DNA of 6,213 nt from the NCBI GenBank assembly GCA_027438535.1, contig DAIAMA010000043.1, forward strand, positions 1-6,213, in the 5' to 3' direction. The notes beneath the pieces were generated by a model. The model made no database searches and had not been told where the DNA came from. It saw nothing but the letters and a program-made list of their open reading frames with translations. The position numbers and the translations under genes are program-made. Shown here one piece after another: positions 1-6,213 of this stretch (positions within the stretch are counted from its first letter, which is position 1; every line of letters begins with the position of its first letter). Source of the stretch: a bacterium (GTDB lineage: Bacteria > Pseudomonadota > Gammaproteobacteria > Burkholderiales > Thiobacteraceae).

Positions 1-389
1 GCACCGTGATCGGTGAGGGCGGCTCCGGCGGTGCGCTCGCCGTGGGGGTGGGCGATACTACCTTGATCCTGCAATACTCGACGTATTCGGTGATTTCGCC
101 AGAAGGTTGCGCCTCGATTCTGTGGAAGAAAGCCGATAAAGCGCCGGAGGCCGCGGAGACGCTGGGGATTACCGCGACGCGCCTGAAATCCATGGGCTTG
201 GTGGACAAGGTCATCGCCGAACCGCTGGGCGGCGCGCATCGCGATCCCGAAGCGATGATGCTCTCCATGAAAAAAGCGCTGACCGACAGCCTACGCCCCC
301 TGCAAGACTGTTCTCTGGATGAATTAGTCAAAGCGCGCTTCGACCGGCTGATGGGCTATGGCAAGTTCAAAGAAGCTCGCGCCAAGTGA
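1..389 (+). CDS. accA: Acetyl-CoA carboxylase carboxyltransferase subunit alpha, 3' part only
   Basis: This is the C-terminal part (about 128 complete codons, reading from base 3) of the alpha subunit of the carboxyltransferase component of acetyl-CoA carboxylase. With AccD it moves the carboxyl group from carboxybiotin to acetyl-CoA, giving malonyl-CoA for fatty acid synthesis in the cytoplasm. The fragment opens with the glycine-rich [12 protein letters not shown] stretch of the crotonase-like fold, which helps form the active site. It continues with [15 protein letters not shown] and ends with the usual lysine-rich tail. The full protein is normally about 320 residues, so roughly 60% lies before the window. 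The GTG at base 6 is an internal valine codon and not a start. The last 32 bases overlap the start of tilS. No frameshift is seen. Identification rests on strongly conserved family sequence. Confidence 0.96.
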   Translation, partial: TVIGEGGSGGALAVGVGDTTLILQYSTYSVISPEGCASILWKKADKAPEAAETLGITATRLKSMGLVDKVIAEPLGGAHRDPEAMMLSMKKALTDSLRPLQDCSLDELVKARFDRLMGYGKFKEARAK

Positions 390-1689
390 GCTTGCGGATT
401 ATTTTCAAGCGCGGCTCCCCGCCTTAATCGCTCCCGGCGGCCACGTCACGTTGGCCTTAAGCGGCGGCGTCGATTCTGTCGTCTTATTCGATCTGCTGTT
501 ACGCGCCCAGGGCGCCTTGGATTTTTCGCTTGCAGCGGTTCACGTCAATCATCACTTAAGTCCGCATGCCCAGGATTGGGCGGCGTTTTGTCTTGCGCTG
601 TGCGCCAAGCGCGGCGTTCCTCTCACCATAAAAAATGTTCAAGTGCCGCGCCGTTCCCCGCTGGGCTTAGAGGCTGCGGCACGGGCGCTGCGTTATCAGG
701 TCTTCGCCGAACTCGACACCGATGTGCTGCTTCTCGCGCATCATTTGGACGATCAAGCCGAAACGCTGCTGCTGAATTTACTGCGCGGCACCGGCGTGAG
801 CGGGGCGGCGGGGATGCCCCTTGCCAGGGGCCGGGTGGTACGGCCATTGATCGACGTGCCGCGCGCCGCTTTGGTGGCTTATGCCAAGAAGCATCGTCTG
901 GTTTGGGTCGATGACGAGAGCAACGACAATACGGCATTCACCCGCAATTATTTGCGCCACGAAGTGCTGCCGGCGATCGAGCGCCGCTTCCCCGCCTACC
1001 GGCAAACCTTGGCGCGCGCCGCAGGGCATTTTGCCGAGGCCGATACCTTGCTCGATGCACTCGCAAAAATCGATTTGGCGGATGCCGTGCATGGGGAAAA
1101 ATTGCAACTCGCGGCACTGGAAAAATTCACCAGTGCCCGCGCCAAGAATCTGTTGCGCGCCTATCTGGAAACACAGGGCATGCCGTTGTTGGATGCGGAT
1201 CGTTTGCAGGAATGGCTGCGCCAATTGCTCGCCGCGCGTGCCGATAGCCGAGTGGCATTGGGAGTGGGAGCCTTCACGCTGCGGCGTTATCGCGGTCAGG
1301 CGTGGGTGGAACTGGATACGCCCATGCCCGCGGGCGATTGGCGGCTGGCTTGGCATGGGCAGAGCGAAATTACCTTAGCGGCTTTGGGCGGGAAGCTGCG
1401 TTTTACGCCGGTACAAGGCGTGGGAATCAGCCTGGAAAAATTGACCCAGGCGGAAGTAACGCTACGCTTGCGCCAAGGGGGCGAGAAGCTCAAACTCGGA
1501 GATAGGCGGCCACGCAAAACACTGAAGCACTTGCTGCAAGAAGCGGCGATACCGCCCTGGCAGCGGGAGCGCTTGCCTTTGCTGTACAGCGGGGAACGGT
1601 TGGTGGCGGTGCCCGGTATTGGCGTCGATTGGGATTTTCATGCCACGCCAGCCGAATCCGCCTTGAAAATTGACTGGATATGCGCCTAA
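358..1689 (+). CDS. tilS: tRNA(Ile)-lysidine synthase TilS
   Basis: TilS attaches lysine to C34 of the CAU-anticodon tRNA(Ile) using ATP. This changes both codon recognition (AUA) and charging identity, and the enzyme is essential in most bacteria. The 443-residue protein has the N-type ATP pyrophosphatase P-loop SGGVDS at residues 35-40, HVNHHL at 62-67, the [10 protein letters not shown] signature at 127-136 followed by [17 protein letters not shown] at 186-189 and RNYLRH at 196-201. A middle domain follows, then the C-terminal tRNA-binding domain (about 365-430, with [10 protein letters not shown] and the [12 protein letters not shown] stretch). Length is close to the roughly 430 residues of the E. 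coli enzyme. The ATG at 358 lies inside accA, 32 bases before its stop. No convincing Shine-Dalgarno precedes it, so translational coupling is inferred. No other in-frame ATG, GTG or TTG occurs before codon 32, immediately ahead of the P-loop, which supports this start. Confidence 0.95.
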   Translation: MASSKKLAPSELADYFQARLPALIAPGGHVTLALSGGVDSVVLFDLLLRAQGALDFSLAAVHVNHHLSPHAQDWAAFCLALCAKRGVPLTIKNVQVPRRSPLGLEAAARALRYQVFAELDTDVLLLAHHLDDQAETLLLNLLRGTGVSGAAGMPLARGRVVRPLIDVPRAALVAYAKKHRLVWVDDESNDNTAFTRNYLRHEVLPAIERRFPAYRQTLARAAGHFAEADTLLDALAKIDLADAVHGEKLQLAALEKFTSARAKNLLRAYLETQGMPLLDADRLQEWLRQLLAARADSRVALGVGAFTLRRYRGQAWVELDTPMPAGDWRLAWHGQSEITLAALGGKLRFTPVQGVGISLEKLTQAEVTLRLRQGGEKLKLGDRRPRKTLKHLLQEAAIPPWQRERLPLLYSGERLVAVPGIGVDWDFHATPAESALKIDWICA

Positions 1690-1719
1690 GCTGAATGTGA
1701 TCATCCTATAAACGAATTC

Positions 1720-1726
1720 AGGAGGG
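1720..1726 (+). promoter_or_regulatory. Strong ribosome binding site of dctP
   Basis: AGGAGGG lies 7 bases before the dctP ATG. It is nearly a perfect anti-16S match and is much stronger than any ribosome binding site visible for tilS, dctQ or dctM. This fits the need for far more periplasmic binding protein than membrane subunits in TRAP systems. The 44-base gap it sits in (1690-1733) has no terminator hairpin with a T-tract. A 6-base inverted pair, CTGAAT (1691-1696) and ATTCAG (1716-1721), touches the start of this site but is probably too weak to matter. Confidence 0.85.
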
Positions 1727-1733
1727 AGAAGCC

Positions 1734-2750
1734 ATGAATCGGATCGCCATATTTTTCGCTATCGCGGCGCTAGTGGTTTCCAACGGGGTATTCGCCGCTG
1801 ACCCCATCGTGATCAAGTTTAGCCACGTGGTCGCGCCGGATACGCCCAAAGGCAAGGCGGCGCAGAAGTTTAAAGAGCTGGCCGAGCGCTATACCCAAGG
1901 CCGAGTGAGAGTCGAGGTCTATCCCAATAGCCAGTTGTACAAGGACCGCGAAGAGATGGAAGCGCTGCAACTGGGCGCGGTGCAAATGCTCGCGCCTTCC
2001 TTGTCCAAATTCGGGCCGCTCGGCGTGCGCGATTTCGAAGTATTCGATCTGCCTTATATTTTCCCGAACAAAGAAGTGCTGTATCGCGTGATGGATGGCG
2101 ATATCGGCAAGAAGCTCTTCGCCAAGCTCGGCGCGAAAGATATCGTCGGGCTGGCCTATTGGGATAACGGCTTCAAGCAAATGAGTGCCAACAAGCCGCT
2201 GCGCAAGGTGGAAGACTTTAGAGGCCTGAAGATGCGCATTCAGTCATCCAAGGTGCTGGAAGCGCAAATGCGCGCCTTGGGGGCGAGCCCGCAAGTGATG
2301 GCATTCTCGGAAGTGTATACGGCGCTGCAGCAAGGCGTCGTGGACGGCACCGAGAATCCGGTCTCCAATTTTTATACGCAAAAAATGAATGAAGTGCAGA
2401 AGTATATGACGATTTCCGATCATGGCTATCTGGGCTATGCGGTGATCGCCAACAAGCGATTCTGGGACGGCCTGCCGCAGGATATCCGCACCGAGTTGGA
2501 ACAAGCCATGCGCGAGACAACCGTCTACGAACGCGATATCGCGCAGAAGGAAAACGATCAGGCCTTGGCCAAGGTGCGCGCGGCCGGCACCACCGAAATC
2601 TACGTGCTGCCGCTCAAAGACCGGCTGGCTTGGCAAAAAGTGTTGTTGCCGGTGCACAAAGAGTTCGAGGAAGCCATCGGCAAAGATCTGATCTACGCGA
2701 TCTATAACGTCGCGGCGCAAGTGGAAAAGGAAAAGGCCGGGAAAAAATAA
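1734..2750 (+). CDS. dctP: TRAP transporter periplasmic C4-dicarboxylate-binding protein DctP
   Basis: This is the extracytoplasmic solute receptor of a tripartite TRAP transporter. It captures substrate in the periplasm and delivers it to the DctQM membrane complex. The 338-residue precursor starts with a Sec signal peptide: MNR, a hydrophobic core at residues 4-15, and a likely cleavage after VFA at 19-21. The mature protein shows DctP family landmarks: VIKFSHVVAPDTPKG (26-40), YPNSQLYKDREE (63-74), ALQLGAVQMLAPS (77-89), FDLPYIF (104-110), the LKMRIQSS stretch with the conserved carboxylate-binding arginine R168, and GVVDGTENP (201-209). These resemble, from memory, the Rhodobacter C4-dicarboxylate DctP more than sialate or 2-oxoacid receptors, so malate, succinate or fumarate is the inferred ligand. 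The start is fixed by a strong Shine-Dalgarno and the signal peptide. The stop is 4 bases before dctQ. Confidence 0.93.
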   Translation: MNRIAIFFAIAALVVSNGVFAADPIVIKFSHVVAPDTPKGKAAQKFKELAERYTQGRVRVEVYPNSQLYKDREEMEALQLGAVQMLAPSLSKFGPLGVRDFEVFDLPYIFPNKEVLYRVMDGDIGKKLFAKLGAKDIVGLAYWDNGFKQMSANKPLRKVEDFRGLKMRIQSSKVLEAQMRALGASPQVMAFSEVYTALQQGVVDGTENPVSNFYTQKMNEVQKYMTISDHGYLGYAVIANKRFWDGLPQDIRTELEQAMRETTVYERDIAQKENDQALAKVRAAGTTEIYVLPLKDRLAWQKVLLPVHKEFEEAIGKDLIYAIYNVAAQVEKEKAGKK

Positions 2751-2754
2751 GCGC

Positions 2755-3291
2755 ATGTTTAATCGCGCGCTCGACCATCTCGAGGAGTGGCTGGTCGCCT
2801 GGCTCATGGCGACGGCCACGATCGTCATTTTTCTCGCGGTGTTGTACCGCTATGCGCTGGGCGTTTCCTGGTTGTGGCCTTACTTGAAGGATGTGAATTT
2901 CAATTGGGCGCAGGAACTTTGCATCTATCTCTTCATTTGGATGGCGAAATTCGGCGCGGCGTATGGCGTACGCACCGGCATCCATGTCGGGGTAGACGTG
3001 CTGGTGCGCAAGCTCGCACCCGGCAAGCAACGCTTCTGCGTGATATTGGGCCTGTCATTGGGCGCGTTCTTCACTTTTGTGGTCGCGGCGCTGGGCGTGA
3101 AATTCGTCCTGTTCGTCAAGGCCGCCGGCGCCGTCTCGCCCGACCTGGGCATGCCGATGTGGATAATTTATCTCGCCGTGCCGCTCGGTTCCTCGCTTAT
3201 GTGCTACCGTTTCCTGCAAGTGCTCACGCGGTATTGCCGTAGCGGAGAATTACCCGCCCATCATTACCAGGAAGAGGCGGCCGCGCCATGA
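2755..3291 (+). CDS. dctQ: TRAP transporter small permease subunit DctQ
   Basis: This is the small four-helix membrane subunit of the TRAP transporter. It pairs with DctM in the inner membrane and helps dock the substrate-loaded DctP. The 178-residue protein has hydrophobic segments at about residues 12-34, 52-71, 94-115 and 134-156. The family pattern is visible in the N-terminal LDHLEEWLVAWL amphipathic start, RYALG at the end of helix 1, WAQELCIYLFIW (51-62) with conserved E54, and RTGIHVGVDVLV (73-84). The loop at 37-50 (SWLWPYLKDVNFN) matches C4-dicarboxylate-type DctQ as I recall it. The protein is shorter than the roughly 227-residue Rhodobacter subunit, but all four helices are present. 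The ATG is 4 bases after the dctP stop with only a poor Shine-Dalgarno, and the gene overlaps dctM by 4 bases, so coupled translation is inferred. The next methionine (18) would cut into helix 1. Confidence 0.92.
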   Translation: MFNRALDHLEEWLVAWLMATATIVIFLAVLYRYALGVSWLWPYLKDVNFNWAQELCIYLFIWMAKFGAAYGVRTGIHVGVDVLVRKLAPGKQRFCVILGLSLGAFFTFVVAALGVKFVLFVKAAGAVSPDLGMPMWIIYLAVPLGSSLMCYRFLQVLTRYCRSGELPAHHYQEEAAAP

Positions 3292-4586
3292 GCGGCTTCA
3301 TTATTTTCGGCGTGCTGTTCGTGCTGCTGCTGACCGGCACGCCGATTTCCATCGCGCTGGGCATGACCGTCTTGGTGTTTCTCGCTTTGGTTTCTTCGCT
3401 CTCGCTCGAAACCATCTCCATCATTTCGCAAAAGTTGTTTACCGGACTGGATAACTTCGCCATCATGGCCATCCCGTTTTTCGTGTTGTCCGGTACTTTC
3501 CTGAGCACGGGCGGCGTGGCGCGGCGCATCATTCATTTTGCCACCACGCTGGTGGGATCGATGCGCGGCGGTCTCGCCATGGCGGCGGTGCTCTCGTGCG
3601 CATTTTTCGCGGCGATTTCCGGTTCCAGTCCGGCTACCGTGGTGGCGATCGGCTCCATCATGCTGCCGGCGATGGTGCAGCAAGGCTATACCAAAAAATT
3701 TTCGGTGGGCGTGATCTCCACTGCCGGCGGTTTGGGCATATTGATTCCGCCTTCTATCGTGATGGTGATCTACGGCGTATCCACCTCCGAGAGTATCGGT
3801 AAACTGTTTATCGCCGGCATCGTACCCGGCATCCTCATGGCGCTGGCGTTGCTTGCCGTGACCTACCTCGTCGCGCGCCGCAAAAAATTTCCGACGCTGC
3901 CGCGCGCGAGCCTGCGCGAAGTATGGGCCGCGTTTCGCGAATCGGCTTGGGGCTTATTCCTGGTGGTGCTGGTCATCGGCGGCATTTACGGCGGATTGTT
4001 TACGCCGACCGAGGCGGCGGCGGTGAGCGCGGTGTACGCTTTTGTCGTCGCGGTATTCATATACAAAGAATTGCCGCTGAAAAAAGTACCCCGGGTGTTG
4101 TTGCAGGCGGCCAATATGAGCGCGATGCTGCTCTACATCATCACCAATGCGATTTTGTTTTCATTTTTACTCACTACCGAAAACATTCCGCAAGAGCTCG
4201 CGCAATGGATCATCGCGCAAGGATTCACGCCATGGATGTTTTTGCTATTCGTGAATGTCTTGTTGTTTTTCGCAGGCGATTTCATGGAGCCATCGGCGAT
4301 CATCCTGATTCTCGCGCCGCTGTTTCTGCCGGTGGCGAAAAGCTTGGGCATCGACCCGATTCACCTCGGCATCATCATGACCATCAACATGGAGCTCGGC
4401 ATGATTACGCCGCCGGTGGGATTGAATTTGTACGTGGCGAGCGGCCTGGCGAAGATGGGGCTGACCGATGTGACCAAGGCCGCCGCGCCGTGGATTGTAG
4501 TGGTGACGGCGGTATTGTTGCTGGTGACCTATGTGCCGCAGATTTCGTTGTGGCTACCCAACTTATTATATGGGCCGAATAAGTAG
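3288..4586 (+). CDS. dctM: TRAP transporter large permease subunit DctM
   Basis: This is the large inner-membrane subunit that forms the ion-coupled (typically sodium-driven) transport path of the TRAP system. The 432-residue protein is hydrophobic throughout and matches the usual length of about 425-440 with 11-12 membrane segments. Family landmarks in order: LTGTPISIALG (15-25), GLDNFAIMAIPFFVLSG (53-69), SGSSPATVVAIG (111-122) with the helical-hairpin serines, GILIPPS (150-156), LFTPTEAAAVSAVYA from about 237, DFMEPSA from 331, and GMITPPVGLNLYVASG around 371-386. The two pseudo-symmetrical halves (GSSPAT...IPPS and DFMEPS...ITPP) are both intact. The ATG overlaps the dctQ stop as ATGA, and a purine-rich AGGAAGAGG at 3269-3277 may serve as ribosome binding site. 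No terminator with a T-tract follows. Its presence completes a P-Q-M transporter, and no regulator such as DctSR is visible nearby. Confidence 0.95.
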   Translation: MSGFIIFGVLFVLLLTGTPISIALGMTVLVFLALVSSLSLETISIISQKLFTGLDNFAIMAIPFFVLSGTFLSTGGVARRIIHFATTLVGSMRGGLAMAAVLSCAFFAAISGSSPATVVAIGSIMLPAMVQQGYTKKFSVGVISTAGGLGILIPPSIVMVIYGVSTSESIGKLFIAGIVPGILMALALLAVTYLVARRKKFPTLPRASLREVWAAFRESAWGLFLVVLVIGGIYGGLFTPTEAAAVSAVYAFVVAVFIYKELPLKKVPRVLLQAANMSAMLLYIITNAILFSFLLTTENIPQELAQWIIAQGFTPWMFLLFVNVLLFFAGDFMEPSAIILILAPLFLPVAKSLGIDPIHLGIIMTINMELGMITPPVGLNLYVASGLAKMGLTDVTKAAAPWIVVVTAVLLLVTYVPQISLWLPNLLYGPNK

Positions 4587-4595
4587 CGGAGTAGA

Positions 4596-4632
4596 GCGCG
4601 CTGTACGCATCGCGTTAAAATGTACTTCGCGC
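4596..4632 (+). repeat. Imperfect inverted repeat after dctM
   Basis: The arms GCGCGCTGTAC (4596-4606) and GTACTTCGCGC (4622-4632) pair as 5 GC pairs, a 2x2 internal mismatch, and then GTAC with GTAC, around a 15-base loop. A second small stem, TGCGG (4644-4648) with CCGCA (4653-4657) around TGAG, follows. Neither is followed by a run of T, so neither is a standard intrinsic terminator. They lie 9 to 71 bases past the dctM stop, where an operon end would be expected. They might protect a 3' end or assist factor-dependent termination, but could also be chance in GC-rich DNA. Confidence 0.35.
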
Positions 4633-4669
4633 GCGCCACCCTATGCGGTGAGCCGCAGTTCCAGCATGC

Positions 4670-4694
4670 TTTAAATCAACAGGGTGATTTTAAA
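4670..4694 (+). promoter_or_regulatory. Inverted repeat enclosing the ribosome binding site of the ene-reductase gene
   Basis: TTTAAATCA (4670-4678) can pair with TGATTTTAAA (4685-4694), giving 9 pairs with one bulged T at 4691 and a six-base loop, ACAGGG (4679-4684). The Shine-Dalgarno element AGGGTGA (4681-4687) lies in the loop and upper stem, and the last paired base is the A of the ATG at 4694. As RNA it could partly hide the start region. As DNA it is an AT-rich dyad in otherwise GC-rich sequence, such as a regulator or RNA polymerase might bind. The pairing is seen in the sequence; any function is inference. The stem is mostly A-U and therefore weak. Confidence 0.4.
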
Positions 4695-5758
4695 TGTCTA
4701 AGCTATTTACGCCTTATGTCATTCGCGGCCTAGAAATAAAAAACCGCATTTGGGTTTCGCCCATGTGCCAGTACAGCAGCCAGGAGGGCATGCCCACCGA
4801 TTGGCATTTCGTGCATCTTGGCAGCCGAGCCGTCGGGGGCGCCGGATTGGTCATGGTAGAGGCGAGCGCAGTGTCGCCGGAAGGGCGGATTAGCCCGGAC
4901 GACAGCGGTATCTGGACGGATGCGCAGGCAACAGCGTTTCAACGCATCACCGGCTTTATTCGCGCACAAGGCGCGGTTGCCGCCATCCAATTGGCGCATG
5001 CCGGACGCAAGGCTTCTACCGCTGTTCCCTGGAAAGGAGGCGCTACCTTGTCAACGCGGGAAGGTGGCTGGATACCGTGGGCGCCGAGCGCAATCCCCTT
5101 TACCGACGGCGACCCATTGCCGCATGAGATGTCGCTTGATGATACGCGCACGGTTATCCGGCAGTTCGAAGAGGCGGCGCAGAGGAGTCTTGCCGCGGGT
5201 TTCCAAGTGATAGAAATTCACATGGCGCACGGCTATCTGTTGCACGAGTTTCTCTCGCCGCTTTCCAATCGCCGGCAGGATGAGTACGGCGGGTCTTTCG
5301 AAAATCGCATTCGGCTTCCCCTGCAGGTGGCGCGCGCCGTCCGCGAGTTATGGCCGGAAGAGCTGCCGCTGTTTGTGAGAATTTCGGCTTCCGATTGGAA
5401 AGCAGGCGGATGGGATGTCGAGCAATCCGTGCTTCTCGCGCGGGAGCTTTCCGCAATCGGCGTTGATCTAATCGATTGTTCGAGCGGTGGACTGGTCGCC
5501 GACGCAAAAATAACGGCCGGACCTGCTTATCAAGTCCCGTTCGCGGACAAAATCCGTCGCGAGGCAGGCATCGCGACGGCGGCCGTGGGAATAATCACGG
5601 AGCCGCATCAAGCAGAAGAGATTTTGCAGAGCCAAAAAGCGGATGCGATTTTCATGGCGCGCGAATTTTTGCGCGACCCCTATTGGCCGATGCACGCGGC
5701 AAGCGCACTGCATGCGGAGATAGGCTGGCCGAAGCAATATGAGCGGGCTCGGCGCTGA
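4694..5758 (+). CDS. Old Yellow Enzyme-family FMN oxidoreductase (YqjM/NamA/XenA-like ene-reductase)
   Basis: This is a predicted cytoplasmic FMN-dependent, NAD(P)H-using reductase of activated C=C bonds (enones, maleimides, and in relatives nitro-aromatics or nitrate esters). The 354 residues form one TIM barrel. Residues of the YqjM/XenA (thermophilic-like) subclass are all present: SPMCQYS (22-28) with the redox-tuning C25 and Y27, A57, Q99 in QLAHAGRKA, the substrate-binding pair H176 and H179 followed by Y181, LHEFLSPLSNRRQDEYGGSFENR (183-205), R229, G299, and R323 in FMAREFLRDP for the FMN phosphate. R351 in the terminal QYERARR fits the arginine finger that YqjM-type dimers lend to the neighbouring active site. 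A GGTGA-type Shine-Dalgarno lies 6 bases before the ATG. The true substrate cannot be read from sequence. It is separated by 107 bases from dctM and probably has its own promoter. Confidence 0.92.
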   Translation: MSKLFTPYVIRGLEIKNRIWVSPMCQYSSQEGMPTDWHFVHLGSRAVGGAGLVMVEASAVSPEGRISPDDSGIWTDAQATAFQRITGFIRAQGAVAAIQLAHAGRKASTAVPWKGGATLSTREGGWIPWAPSAIPFTDGDPLPHEMSLDDTRTVIRQFEEAAQRSLAAGFQVIEIHMAHGYLLHEFLSPLSNRRQDEYGGSFENRIRLPLQVARAVRELWPEELPLFVRISASDWKAGGWDVEQSVLLARELSAIGVDLIDCSSGGLVADAKITAGPAYQVPFADKIRREAGIATAAVGIITEPHQAEEILQSQKADAIFMAREFLRDPYWPMHAASALHAEIGWPKQYERARR

Positions 5759-5774
5759 AGCAAGCCGATCCGCG

Positions 5775-6213
5775 TTATTTGTCACCAACCGGCAGCGCTG
5801 TTTTATCCACGACCCGGCGTAAAACGAAACTCGAATGCACGCCAGTCACGCCGGGTATCCGGGTAATGCGATTCAGTAATAGCGCCTGGTACGCATCCAT
5901 GTCCTGCACCACCACCTTGAGTTGGTAATCGGCGGTCTGGCCGGTAATCAGCAGGCATTCCATCACTTCCGGAATTTTAACGATCGCCGCTTCGAAGTGC
6001 TTGAAGCGCTCCGGCGTATGCTGGTCCATGGAAATGTGAATCAAGGCCATCAGCGACAGGCCGAGCGCCTTGGCGTCCACGAGCGCGCGGTAACCGGTGA
6101 TAAAGCCGGATTCTTCCAGGGCGCGCACTCTGCGCAAGCAGGGGGACGGCGATAGCCCGATATGGTCCGCCAGTTCTTGATTGCTGATGCGCCCATCCTG
6201 CTGCAGCGCTTGC
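5775..6213 (-). CDS. Lrp/AsnC-family transcriptional regulator, N-terminus cut by the window edge
   Basis: This minus-strand gene encodes a DNA-binding regulator of the leucine-responsive (feast/famine) family, which senses amino acids or related small molecules and binds DNA as dimers or higher oligomers. The visible 145 codons are open to the window edge. Counted from the first full codon (6212), residues 9-38 form the helix-turn-helix (ISNQELADHIGLSPSPCLRRVRAL...SGFI). About 45-135 is the ligand-binding RAM domain, with ITGQTADYQLKVVV (89-102), RIPGV (118-122), SSFVLR (127-132) and TALPV (138-142). Lrp proteins are usually 150-165 residues, so only about 10-15 residues are missing. The TTG at 6137 falls inside the helix-turn-helix and is not the start. 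The gene converges on the ene-reductase, 16 bases apart. Its target is unknown; such genes often control themselves and a divergent neighbour, which would lie beyond this window. Confidence 0.94.
   Translation of the reverse strand, partial: QALQQDGRISNQELADHIGLSPSPCLRRVRALEESGFITGYRALVDAKALGLSLMALIHISMDQHTPERFKHFEAAIVKIPEVMECLLITGQTADYQLKVVVQDMDAYQALLLNRITRIPGVTGVHSSFVLRRVVDKTALPVGDK

Noticed and set aside
778..1356. Long minus-strand open frame across tilS (192 codons)
   Set aside because: It lies entirely within tilS, whose frame is fully accounted for by conserved motifs. The antisense product has no recognisable domain and is composed as expected for a shadow of a GC-rich gene.
1670..1712. 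Promoter-like pieces before dctP: TTGACT at 1670-1675, TGTGATCAT at 1696-1704 (extended -10-like) and TATAAA at 1707-1712
   Set aside because: No pair has normal spacing: 23 bases from TTGACT to GATCAT and 31 to TATAAA. A start driven by TATAAA would leave the Shine-Dalgarno at the very 5' end of the transcript. It is not strong enough to call.
2244..2828. Minus-strand open frame across the end of dctP and start of dctQ (194 codons)
   Set aside because: It is antisense to two well-supported genes, has a histidine- and arginine-rich composition typical of shadow frames, and has no domain or ribosome binding site I can recognise.
3548..3555. GCTGGTGG, the E. coli Chi sequence
   Set aside because: A single 8-mer in GC-rich coding sequence is expected by chance, and the Chi sequence of this organism is unknown.
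3923..4582. Plus-strand open frame inside dctM (219 codons) in another frame
   Set aside because: The dctM frame carries all the conserved TRAP motifs here, and the alternative product is low-complexity, rich in R, H and G, with no family resemblance.
4616..4621. TAAAAT, a 5-of-6 match to a sigma-70 -10 box upstream of the ene-reductase gene
   Set aside because: No acceptable -35 element lies 16-18 bases upstream (the sequence there is GC-rich and reads AGAGCG), and no extended -10 TG is present. It could still be a promoter, but the sequence does not show it.
5793..5804. CAGCGCTG followed by TTTT near the end of the Lrp-type gene, resembling a terminator for the ene-reductase
   Set aside because: The 8-base palindrome has no room for a loop, so only about 2-3 pairs could form as RNA. 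It also lies in the conserved C-terminal coding sequence of the regulator.

Overview
The window looks like ordinary chromosome from a proteobacterium, most likely a betaproteobacterium. Reasons: the genes are dense and moderately GC-rich, accA runs directly into tilS, the C4-dicarboxylate TRAP transporter is of the proteobacterial type, and there is an Lrp/AsnC regulator with a typical proteobacterial sequence. The organism assignment is inference. No mobile element, CRISPR array, tRNA, rRNA or phage gene is visible, and no gene looks broken.

Layout. Positions 1-389 hold the 3' end of accA (acetyl-CoA carboxylase alpha subunit), cut by the window edge. tilS (358-1689) starts inside the accA end and encodes tRNA(Ile)-lysidine synthase. 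After a 44-base gap comes dctP-dctQ-dctM (1734-4586), a tightly packed operon for a tripartite TRAP transporter: periplasmic binding protein, small membrane subunit and large membrane subunit. A 107-base gap (4587-4693) with several inverted repeats separates it from an Old Yellow Enzyme-family FMN ene-reductase (4694-5758). The window ends with an Lrp/AsnC-family regulator on the minus strand (5775-6213), which converges on the ene-reductase with a 16-base gap and loses its N-terminus at the window edge.

How the genes work together. accA and tilS are housekeeping genes that appear to be translationally coupled. The three dct genes together make one sodium- or proton-driven high-affinity importer, by homology for malate, succinate or fumarate. 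No terminator is visible between tilS and dctP, so read-through from the accA-tilS side is possible. The ene-reductase is not obviously linked to the transporter, and the target of the Lrp-type regulator cannot be read from this window.

I found no convincing undescribed system. The most interesting non-coding structure is a bulged inverted repeat (4670-4694) that puts the ribosome binding site of the ene-reductase in a hairpin loop and ends at the first base of its start codon.
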